From positions 4,870,001 to 4,934,000 of the forward strand of contig NZ_JAFBCL010000001.1 of assembly GCF_016907655.1 (NCBI RefSeq): 64,000 bases of DNA. Direction: 5' to 3'. The notes beneath the pieces were generated by a model. It was given only the letters and a program-made list of their open reading frames with translations. It searched no databases and was not told the origin of the DNA. Positions 36,793 to 44,001 of this stretch are shown here, piece by piece (positions within the stretch are counted from its first letter, which is position 1; each line of letters starts with the position of its first letter). The translations under genes were made by a program, and so were the position numbers. This DNA is from Saccharothrix algeriensis (GTDB lineage: Bacteria > Actinomycetota > Actinomycetes > Mycobacteriales > Pseudonocardiaceae).

Positions 36793-37890
36793 TCAGCCGA
36801 CCCACGTCACCTCGACGGACTCGCCCAACCGGTCGGCCTCAGACAGCACCGCTCTCCGCTCCGCTGCGGACAACGAGCGGAAGGGCTCCACGGTCACGCC
36901 CACCCCGCGAGCCGTGCGCCGCTGCGACCAGACGCCCGTCATCAGGCCGTCGACCAGCAGCACGGGCGAGAGCCAGCCCTGCGGCCGGTAGACGCGGTCG
37001 GGCGCGCCGCCGTCGAGCAGGTGTTCGGCGTGCCTGGTCGCGGCCACCACGTACTGGTCGAACGCGGGCAGCAGCCGCACGACGCCCACCGGCTCGGCCT
37101 CGTGCAGCGCCGCCACCAGGTCGGCGCGGACCCAGTGCGGCACGCCCTCGACGTCGACCGGCACGACGCGGTCGCCCAGCGCCTTGACCACCCGCCCGCC
37201 CTCCGCCGGGCTCACGCCCCACCAGCGGGCGAACTCCTCGCGGGTGGCGGGGCCCTGCTGGGCGAAGAACCGCAGGGCGATGCGGGCCACCGCGTCGGCA
37301 GGCGGCTCGCCGACGTCGATCCAGGTGTCCGGCCGGGTGAACCGGACGAGTCGGCCCTCGCCGGGACCGAACACCAGCCTGCCCTGGAACGACGCGGGCT
37401 TGAGGCAGGCGCCCCAGCTCTCCCGCAGCTTCTCGCCGACGTGCGGCGACGTGCGGCGCGCCACCTCGTCGGCCAGCTCGGCGCGGGTCAGCACCCGGCC
37501 CTCCAGCGCCGCCGAGACGCCGTCGAGCAGCTCCTGAAGCTCCTCGGCGGTGATGCCGAAGCCCCGGTGCCAGATCGGCTTGGTGTAGTGCCGGTAGGTC
37601 GCGAAGCCCGCCTGCCACAGCGCGTACTCGCGGGCCGGCAGCAGGTGCAGCGTGCCGCGCATGGACCAGGTCTTGACCAGCGTCCGGTCCTCCCACAGCG
37701 CGTTCGCCACGAAGTCCGGCCCGAGGTCGTCGACGCGGGCGTGCAGCGTCGCCTCGGCCGAGGACATCAGCTGCGCGTGCAGGCCGCACAGCTCCGCGAC
37801 CACGTCGAGGGCGTCCTCGGCGGGCCGCCGCGCGTCCAGGCTGTGCGCCCCGGTGCGCCACGCGGCGACCTGCCGCCAGGTCAGGCTCAT
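36793..37890 (-). CDS. Winged-helix DNA-binding protein (HTH_42, AlkZ/YcaQ-like)
   Basis: A 365-residue protein of the HTH_42 family, which includes the DNA glycosylases AlkZ (azinomycin resistance) and YcaQ that unhook DNA crosslinks. The visible pattern is SLTWRQVAAWRTGAHSLDAR at the start, VKTWSMRGTLHLLPAREYAL, GPATREEFARWWGVSPAEGG and LLPAFDQYVVAATRHAEHLL. Glycosylase activity is not certain, since many actinobacterial members are uncharacterised. The ATG at 37890 overlaps the stop of the upstream membrane protein as ATGA, so they are translationally coupled. Confidence 0.88.
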   Translation of the reverse strand: MSLTWRQVAAWRTGAHSLDARRPAEDALDVVAELCGLHAQLMSSAEATLHARVDDLGPDFVANALWEDRTLVKTWSMRGTLHLLPAREYALWQAGFATYRHYTKPIWHRGFGITAEELQELLDGVSAALEGRVLTRAELADEVARRTSPHVGEKLRESWGACLKPASFQGRLVFGPGEGRLVRFTRPDTWIDVGEPPADAVARIALRFFAQQGPATREEFARWWGVSPAEGGRVVKALGDRVVPVDVEGVPHWVRADLVAALHEAEPVGVVRLLPAFDQYVVAATRHAEHLLDGGAPDRVYRPQGWLSPVLLVDGLMTGVWSQRRTARGVGVTVEPFRSLSAAERRAVLSEADRLGESVEVTWVG

Positions 37891-38285
37891 GTCGCCCGGT
37901 CCTCCACCGCGCGCTCGATCGCGGCCAGCCGCCGCTCCAGGTCGACCGCGCCGAGCGCGCGGGCCAGCACCAGCGCCGCCCCGGCCAGGCCCGCGACCAG
38001 CACCGAACCGGTCATGTGCCACGTCGGCGCGTCCCCGGTGCAGGTGAAGACCTCGGTGAACCGCTCCGACGAGCACGTCGCGAACGGCACGGCCGCGAAC
38101 CCGATGCCCGCCGCCGCGACCCCGCCCAGCACGGCCGAGCCGAAGGTCCGCATCAGCGGGAACGCGGCGTTGGCCGCGCCCGTGGCCGCGATCGCGAACA
38201 ACAGCGGCACCGGGTGCGGGAACGGGCCGAAGGCCGCGCAACCCACCATCAGCGCGGCCACGACAGCGAGACCGGTCCGTTCCAC
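37887..38285 (-). CDS. Small integral membrane protein
   Basis: A 132-residue protein with four hydrophobic segments (GLAVVAALMVGCAAFG; VPLLFAIAATGAANAAF; GSAVLGGVAAAGIGFAAV; GSVLVAGLAGAALVLARA), two cysteines in an external loop (ATCSSERFTEVFTCTG) and a short C-terminal helix. Family not recognised. It is translationally coupled (4-base ATGA overlap) to the HTH_42 gene. Confidence 0.72.
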   Translation of the reverse strand: MERTGLAVVAALMVGCAAFGPFPHPVPLLFAIAATGAANAAFPLMRTFGSAVLGGVAAAGIGFAAVPFATCSSERFTEVFTCTGDAPTWHMTGSVLVAGLAGAALVLARALGAVDLERRLAAIERAVEDRAT

Positions 38286-38586
38286 GCGGCGACCCTAACC
38301 CGCCGCTCCAGCGAGGCGTCAGAACTTCGTCAGGCGTTTCGAGGACTCTCGTCCCGGGGGCCGGCGACGGCCGGGGGAGAGGGGGTGCGGCGCCCGGACG
38401 GGACGCGCGGGCCGGCGGCGGTGCGGTCCGCTCCGGTTTCACGAAGTCCGGTGCGGCCGGGGCCGGTCGCCGGCCGGCGCCGCGGCCGGTCGTGCCCGGT
38501 CGCCGCGCACACCCGGTGATCTGCGGCAAGGGGCCGTTCGCCGCGCCGCCCGCCCGGCCGCGACAGCTGTACCGGCCAGGACCGGA

Positions 38587-38649
38587 TTGGTCTCGACCAG
38601 ATAGGTCCTCTCGGGGCTATTGACGCATCTGGTCTAGACCACTTAAAGT
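38587..38649 (+). promoter_or_regulatory. DasR-box promoter without an obvious GlcNAc gene
   Basis: TGGTCTAGACCA (38630-38641) is a perfect core dre site for DasR. It lies in the spacer between a -35 TTGACG (38620-38625) and a -10 TTAAAG/TAAAGT (38643-38649). A second site, TTGGTCTCGACCAG (38587-38600), one base off the core, lies upstream. The promoter points right, toward the AraC gene at 38810, across two hairpins. Confidence 0.8.
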
Positions 38650-38667
38650 GATAGGCGCCACATCGTC

Positions 38668-38704
38668 CCTCGTCGGTGGGCGGGCGGATGCCCCACCGAC
38701 GAGG
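38668..38704 (+). terminator. Leader hairpin 1 downstream of the DasR-box promoter
   Basis: A perfect 13-bp stem (38668-38680 with 38692-38704) with an 11-base loop begins about 20 bases after the -10 box. It could be an attenuator or the terminator of a short RNA. Confidence 0.7.
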
Positions 38705-38727
38705 CGCCGGCTCACTGGGGTGGGCCA

Positions 38728-38780
38728 CCGGGTGCGGCGGCGCGGCAACTCCTCTCCCCACGCCGCGTCGCCGCACCCGG
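38728..38780 (+). terminator. Leader hairpin 2 before the AraC gene
   Basis: A perfect 12-bp stem CCGGGTGCGGCG/CGCCGCACCCGG (38728-38739 with 38769-38780) with a 29-base loop ends 29 bases before the AraC ATG. Together with hairpin 1 it makes a highly structured leader. Confidence 0.65.
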
Positions 38781-38809
38781 CCGTCCCCGGTGCTGCCACA
38801 CTGTGAGCG

Positions 38810-39802
38810 ATGCTCACGAGGACCATCGCGATCCACTACGTCACCGCCGCCCTCCGGGGCGCGGTCCGGCACGGGCGCGACGCGGCCCCGCTGCTCGCCG
38901 CGGCCGGCATCCCCGAGGCGCTGCTCGCCGACGACCGCGCGCGGGTCACGCCCGCCCAGTACAGCAAGCTGGTCCAAGCGCTGTGGGAGGAGCTGGACGA
39001 CGAGTTCATGGGCCTCGGGCCGCAGCGCAGCAAGCGCGGCACGTTCCCGATGATGTGCCTGCTCGCCGTGCACTGCGCCACGCTGGAGGACGCCCTGCGG
39101 CGCGGGCTGGCGTTCTACGCGCTGTTCGACGTGCGGCCCGCCATGGCGCTGGCCGAGCGGGACGGCGTCGCCCGGTTCACCCTGGCCGCCGAGGGCGTGG
39201 ACGACCCGGACCGGTTCCTGGTCGAGTCGCTGCTCGTGCTGTGGCACCGGTTCTCGTCGTGGCTGATCGGCCGGCGCGTCCCGCTGCGCGCGGTGGACCT
39301 CGCGTACCCGGAGCCGCCGCACGCGGCCGAGTACCACCTGATCTTCGGCTGCCCGCTGCGGTTCGGCGCGCCGGGGACCGCGCTGGCGTTCGACACCCGG
39401 TTCCTGCGGATGCCGGTGGTGCAGGACGAGGCCGCGCTGCGCCGGTTCCTGCGCGACTCGCCCGCCGAGCTGCTGTCCCGGCGCGACCACGGCGCGGACG
39501 CGTCCGGCCAGGTGCGGCGGATGCTCGGCGGCGGGGTGGTGGGCCTGGAGAACGTCGCCGCGCGGCTCGGGGTGAGCGCGCCGACGCTGCGGCGCAGGCT
39601 GGCGGCGGAGGGGACGACGTTCCGCGAGGTGCGGGAGCAGTTGCTGCGCGACCAGGCGGTGGCGAGCCTCGTGCGGGGCGGCGAGTCGGTGGAGGAGCTG
39701 GCGCTGCGGCTGGGCTTCTCCGAGGCCAGCGCCTTCCACCGGGCCTTCAAGCGGTGGACGGGCAACAGCCCTGGCGCGTACCGGACGGGGGCGGCACCCT
39801 AG
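38810..39802 (+). CDS. AraC family regulator with Arabinose_bd-type N-terminal domain
   Basis: A 330-residue regulator of the OruR/GliR-like group. The N-terminal ligand domain (ALLADDRARVTPAQYSKLVQ, then FMGLGPQRSKRGTFPMMCLL) is followed by the double helix-turn-helix AraC domain (LENVAARLGVSAPTLRRRLA; VEELALRLGFSEASAFHRAF; WTGNSPGAYR). Members often respond to fatty-acid-like or hydrophobic ligands. The upstream DasR-box promoter would tie it to GlcNAc status if the leader is read through. Confidence 0.92.
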   Translation: MLTRTIAIHYVTAALRGAVRHGRDAAPLLAAAGIPEALLADDRARVTPAQYSKLVQALWEELDDEFMGLGPQRSKRGTFPMMCLLAVHCATLEDALRRGLAFYALFDVRPAMALAERDGVARFTLAAEGVDDPDRFLVESLLVLWHRFSSWLIGRRVPLRAVDLAYPEPPHAAEYHLIFGCPLRFGAPGTALAFDTRFLRMPVVQDEAALRRFLRDSPAELLSRRDHGADASGQVRRMLGGGVVGLENVAARLGVSAPTLRRRLAAEGTTFREVREQLLRDQAVASLVRGGESVEELALRLGFSEASAFHRAFKRWTGNSPGAYRTGAAP

Positions 39803-39901
39803 GGCGAGGGCGGTCCGACCGACGCGGCCGGGCGCGGACCACCCCCCGGCGCCGGCGGACCGGTGGCGGGAGACCAACTGCGACACCGCGCGGGAGCCCC
39901 T

Positions 39902-42900
39902 GTGCACAGACGTCCGCGGCCGCTCGCGGCGGCCCTGGTCCCGGTCCTGGTCCTCGCCCTGACCCCGCTCGTGGCCGCCGCCCGGTCTGCCCCGCCCGCC
40001 GCGGTGACCGGCCCGCCCCTCCCGACCGCCGCTCGCGCCGAGCCCGGCCGGACGGGCGTCCCGGACCTCCCCGACGCGGTCGCCACCAGGTCCGCCGTCG
40101 ACCCGGCGCGGCGCGTCGAGACCGCCCGCACCACCCGCCCGGTCGCCCCCGGCGTGTCGCTGAGCTCCTTCGACTGGTACGAGCCCGGCGACGCGGGCGG
40201 CTGGGTGCGCGGCGACGCGCTGACCGTCGACCTCACCGCCGGCACGGAGGTCGGCTACCTGCACCCCGGCCGGGTGACCGCCGCCGAACCCCTCTCCGCG
40301 CAGGCCGCCCGCACCCGCGCGGTGGCCGCGGTCAACGGCGACTTCTTCGACATCGGCGCCTCCAACGCGCCCGAGGGCGTCGGCGTCCGGGACGGCCGGA
40401 CCGTCAAGTCGCCCGCCGCCGGCCACCGGCGCGCGGTCGGCGTCGACGCCGCCGGCGTCGGCCGCGTGGTGGACGTGCTGTTCGGCGGCAGTCTGACCCG
40501 CTCCGACGGCTCCACGATCCCGTTGGCCCAGCTCAACAGCGCCACCCTCGGCGTGGGAGAAGTGGGCGCGTTCACCCCGCTGTGGGGTTCCCACAGCCGC
40601 GCGCGGGCGGTTCGCGGCGCGACGGGGGTGGTGGAGGTGCTAGTGCGCGGTGGCGTCGTGGTCGAGCAGCGCACGTCCGCGGGCGACGACCCGATCCCGG
40701 CCGACGGATACGCGCTGGTCGGCCGCGAAGCCGGCGCGGACCTGCTGGGCGCGCTCACCCCGGGGGAGCGGGTCACCCTCGACCACACCACCGGAACGAG
40801 TGACGGGAGCACGCTGAGGACGGCGATCGGCGGCGGCCAGGTGCTGATCCGGGACGGCGTGGTCGTCGCGCCCGACGACCCGCTGCACCCCCGCACCGCG
40901 GTCGGGTTCTCCGCCGACGGCAGGAAGATGTTCATGCTGACCGTGGACGGCCGCCAATCGCCGTTCCTGCTCGGCCTGACCCTGCGCGACGTCGCGTCCG
41001 TGCTCGCGGAGATGGGCGCGCACAACGCGTTGAACCTCGACGGCGGCGGCTCGTCCACCCTGCTCGCCCGGACACCGGGCGCCGACGCGGTGGTGCTGGA
41101 GAACGCGCCCTCGGACGGCGCGGAACGCCACGTGCCCAACGGCCTGGCGCTCTACGCGCCCGAGGGCAGCGGCGACCTCGTCGGGTTCTGGGCGCGCACC
41201 GCGATCGACCCGCGCCGCGCGCCCGGCGCGGACACCGTCGCCGGCGGCCACCCGGAGCGCGTGTTCCCCGGCCTCACCCGGCGGCTGCTCGCCGACGGCT
41301 ACGACGAGACCTACGGCCCCGCCCGCGACCAGGCGCGCCACTGGCACTCGTCGCGCCCGGACGTCGGCCGGGTCGCCGACGGCGTGTTCCGCGCGGTCGG
41401 CCCGGGGACGGCGAAGGCCGTCGCCCGGCGCGGCGGCGTGGCCGGCGAGGTCGAGCTGACCGTGCTCGGCCCGCTCACCCGGCTGTCGGCCACGACCAAC
41501 CGGCTCAGCCTGCCGGCGGTCGGCGGCGTCGGGGCGTTCGGCGTGGTGGGCCACGACCCCGAGGGCTTCACCGCGCCCGTCGAGCCCGCCGACATCACCC
41601 TGGACCACGACCGCGCCGTGGTCGACGTCGTGCCCGGCGACGACGGCGTGCTGCGCGTCAAGGCGCTCAAACCCGGCGCGACGACCGTGACCGCCCGCGT
41701 CGGCGGCCACACGACCACCGTCGCCGTGACCGTCGGGTCGCGGGAGCGGTTGGTCGCGGGCTTCGACGACGGCGCGTCCTGGACGTTCGGCTCCACCCGC
41801 GCGTCCGGCTCGGTCGCGCCGGTCGCCGAGGGCCGCACCGGGCCGGGCCTCAGGCTCTCCTACGACTTCAGCCGGTCCACCGGCACGCGCACGGCGTACG
41901 CGGCCCCGCCGGAGCCGATCGCGGTCGAGGGCCGGCCGCTCGCCCTCGGCGCCTGGGTCCACGGGCACGGCCGCGGCGAGTGGACGGCGTTCACGGTGAC
42001 CGACAGCACGGGCCTGACCCGGTCCCTGTACGGCCCGCACGTCACGTGGACCGGCTGGCGCCGCTTGACGGTCCCCATACCCAGCGGCTTGGCGTTCCCG
42101 TTGCGGGTCGACCGGTTCTACGCGATCGAGACCAGGGCCGACCGCCAGTACACCGGGGAGGTGCTGGTGGACGACGTCGTGGCCGAGGTCCCGCCGGCCG
42201 CGGACCTGCCCGCGGCGTCGCCGGTGGCGGACCGGGTCGTCGTCCGGGACGGCACGGTCGGCGACCGGCGGTGGCGGTTCGCGGTGCTGTCCGACGCCCG
42301 GTTCACGGCCCGCGACCCGGACGGCGACCCGGTCCGCGCGGCGCGGCGGACCCTGCGCGAGATCAAGGCGCGGAGACCGGACTTCGTCGTCGTGAACGGC
42401 GACTTCGTGGCCGAGGCCGCACCCGCCGACCTGGCCCTGGCCCGCCGCGTCCTCACCGAGGAGCTGGGCGACTCGCTGCCGTGGTACTACGTGCCGGGCG
42501 ACCGCGAGACCGCGGGCCCCGGCGCGATCGACGACTTCCGCCGCGAGTTCGGCCCGACCAACCACGTCTTCGACCACCGGGGAACGCGTTTCGTGCTGCT
42601 CGACTCGTCCGCCGGCACCCTGCGCGGCGGCGGCTTCGACCAGGTCGTGATGCTGCGCGACGCCTTGCGCGACCACGGCCCCGTGCACTCGGTGGCGGTG
42701 ATCCACCACCACCCGCCACGCGACCCGGCGCCCACCGGGGAGAGCCGGCTGAACGACCGGCTGGAAGCCGACCTGGTCGAGGACTGGCTGGCCGACTTCC
42801 GCCGCTCCACCGGCAAGGGCGCGGTGTCCATCGGCGCGCACGCCGGCGTCTTCCACGCGTCACGGGTCGACGGCGTGCCCTACCTGGTCAACGGGAGCAC

Positions 42901-43297
42901 GGGCGGAGCACCCGCCGAGGGCGGTTTCTCCGGCTGGACCCTGCTCGGCGTCGACCCGGCGCCGGAACGCGGCGAGGAGTGGGTAGCGGCGGAGATCCGC
43001 CCACACGTGGACACCCTGACCCTCACCGCCCCGGGCACCGTCCGCGTCGGCTCACCGGCCGTGGTCACGGCGAAGATCACCCAGGGCGCCCGCGAGGTCC
43101 CGGTGGAATACCCGATCAGCGCCGACTGGACCGCCTCACCCAACGTCCACATCGGACAGGAGCCGGACCTGCGCCCCTGGCACGCCGCGTGGCTGGACCC
43201 CACCACCGGCACCCTGACCGCACTGCACCCGGGCCGAACCACCCTGGCCATCACCGTCAACGGCATGACCCAACAGACAACCGTAACCACAACCTGA
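39902..43297 (+). CDS. Secreted phosphodiester glycosidase/metallophosphatase fusion protein
   Basis: A 1,131-residue exported protein. A signal peptide (RRPRPLAAALVPVLVLALTP) is followed by a NAGPA-type phosphodiester glycosidase domain (residues about 75-415: AVNGDFFDIGASNAPEG, NALNLDGGGSSTLL), related to enzymes that remove GlcNAc from phosphodiesters. Next come Ig-like Big domains (about 470-600), a beta-sandwich domain (about 615-750) and a C-terminal calcineurin-like metallophosphatase (about 785-1010). The last domain has SDAR and GDRE where metal ligands SDxH and GNHE are expected, so it may be inactive. The GTG at 39902 has GGGAG upstream. Substrates are probably cell-wall polymers such as teichoic acids (inference). 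Confidence 0.88.
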   Translation: MHRRPRPLAAALVPVLVLALTPLVAAARSAPPAAVTGPPLPTAARAEPGRTGVPDLPDAVATRSAVDPARRVETARTTRPVAPGVSLSSFDWYEPGDAGGWVRGDALTVDLTAGTEVGYLHPGRVTAAEPLSAQAARTRAVAAVNGDFFDIGASNAPEGVGVRDGRTVKSPAAGHRRAVGVDAAGVGRVVDVLFGGSLTRSDGSTIPLAQLNSATLGVGEVGAFTPLWGSHSRARAVRGATGVVEVLVRGGVVVEQRTSAGDDPIPADGYALVGREAGADLLGALTPGERVTLDHTTGTSDGSTLRTAIGGGQVLIRDGVVVAPDDPLHPRTAVGFSADGRKMFMLTVDGRQSPFLLGLTLRDVASVLAEMGAHNALNLDGGGSSTLLARTPGADAVVLENAPSDGAERHVPNGLALYAPEGSGDLVGFWARTAIDPRRAPGADTVAGGHPERVFPGLTRRLLADGYDETYGPARDQARHWHSSRPDVGRVADGVFRAVGPGTAKAVARRGGVAGEVELTVLGPLTRLSATTNRLSLPAVGGVGAFGVVGHDPEGFTAPVEPADITLDHDRAVVDVVPGDDGVLRVKALKPGATTVTARVGGHTTTVAVTVGSRERLVAGFDDGASWTFGSTRASGSVAPVAEGRTGPGLRLSYDFSRSTGTRTAYAAPPEPIAVEGRPLALGAWVHGHGRGEWTAFTVTDSTGLTRSLYGPHVTWTGWRRLTVPIPSGLAFPLRVDRFYAIETRADRQYTGEVLVDDVVAEVPPAADLPAASPVADRVVVRDGTVGDRRWRFAVLSDARFTARDPDGDPVRAARRTLREIKARRPDFVVVNGDFVAEAAPADLALARRVLTEELGDSLPWYYVPGDRETAGPGAIDDFRREFGPTNHVFDHRGTRFVLLDSSAGTLRGGGFDQVVMLRDALRDHGPVHSVAVIHHHPPRDPAPTGESRLNDRLEADLVEDWLADFRRSTGKGAVSIGAHAGVFHASRVDGVPYLVNGSTGGAPAEGGFSGWTLLGVDPAPERGEEWVAAEIRPHVDTLTLTAPGTVRVGSPAVVTAKITQGAREVPVEYPISADWTASPNVHIGQEPDLRPWHAAWLDPTTGTLTALHPGRTTLAITVNGMTQQTTVTTT

Positions 43298-43385
43298 CCC
43301 CCGGAACCGCCCCCGAACCACCTACCCCCTGAACCGCCCCCAAAGCGCTCTTGGTCGTTCGCGCGCCCGCACAGAAGCCTGCCTT

Positions 43386-43822
43386 CGTGTTCTCCCCGTA
43401 TGGCCTGCCCGGAGGGCTACCATGCTTTTCCTGGGGGTGCAAGCACGCTTTTCGCTTGCACCCCCAGGAAAAGCATGGTCGTCTTTGACAGGCCATGCGG
43501 GGGGAACACGACCGCTGTTTCTTTTCATTCTCCTTGGCGGCCTGCCTGTCCGGCGAGGACTCTTTTCATCTTTTCAGCTTAGATCCGTACGGCCCCGAAT
43601 CTCACCCGGATCGGTGCGGGATACAAGTAAGAAGAGCGGCCGAGAGGCCGCCAAGGATGACACAAAGACCAAGCTCAGGGCGTCGTGCCATCCCCGCATG
43701 GCCTGGTCAAAGACAACCACATGTGTCAAGGGGAGATCGAACCCGGGGTGGTTCCACCGGGTGCCTCGATCTCCCCTTGACACATGCGGTTCGCTGCGCG
43801 CAGGCCATACGGGGATGACACG
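43386..43822. repeat. Composite hairpin repeat element, copy 2 (units A2-B2-C2)
   Basis: Unit A2 (43386-43510) has a 22-bp outer stem and a perfect 26-bp inner stem (43419-43444 with 43454-43479). Unit B2 has a perfect 12-bp outer stem (43532-43543 with 43645-43656). Unit C2 (43684-43822) differs: the outer arm begins CGTGCCATCCCC rather than CGTGTTCTCCCC, with changes on both sides; the inner stem is 24 bp of unrelated sequence (43717-43740 with 43766-43789); and the 9-base loop is replaced by 25 bases that form their own hairpin. It lies between the convergent phosphodiester glycosidase and fadB genes. Degenerate tandem repeats of about 30 bp (GGCTTCAAGCCGAT type) fill about 43850-43940. 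Confidence 0.92.
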
Positions 43823-43955
43823 CAGCCCACACCGGGGTGCGCGCTGCGCGTGGCTTCAAGCCGACATCGGGGCGGCGCGGCGCGGATCAAGCCGGTTTCG
43901 GGGCGGTTCGGGGTGGCTTCAAGCCGATTTCGGGGTGGAGCAGCCGGGGTTCCGG

Positions 43956-43991
43956 AGGAAAGGGGAGCCCACCGGTGGGCTCCCCTTTCCT
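43956..43991. terminator. Perfect 36-bp palindrome, terminator of fadB
   Basis: 43956-43973 and 43974-43991 form an 18-bp perfect palindrome without loop bases, AGGAAAGGGGAGCCCACC and its complement. It lies 10 bases beyond the fadB stop and has T/A-rich ends, typical of a bidirectional terminator. Confidence 0.85.
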
Positions 43992-44001
43992 CGCTCGTCC
44001 G

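Noticed and set aside
36839..37861. Second - strand frame over the HTH_42 gene
   Set aside because: It is an Arg/Ala-rich shadow frame without motifs; the frame at 36793-37890 carries all HTH_42 signatures.
43386..43822. Insertion sequence or MITE
   Set aside because: No transposase and no clear target-site duplication at the ends of the whole element in any copy; flanking bases extend the inverted repeat instead. A mobile origin is left open but not called.
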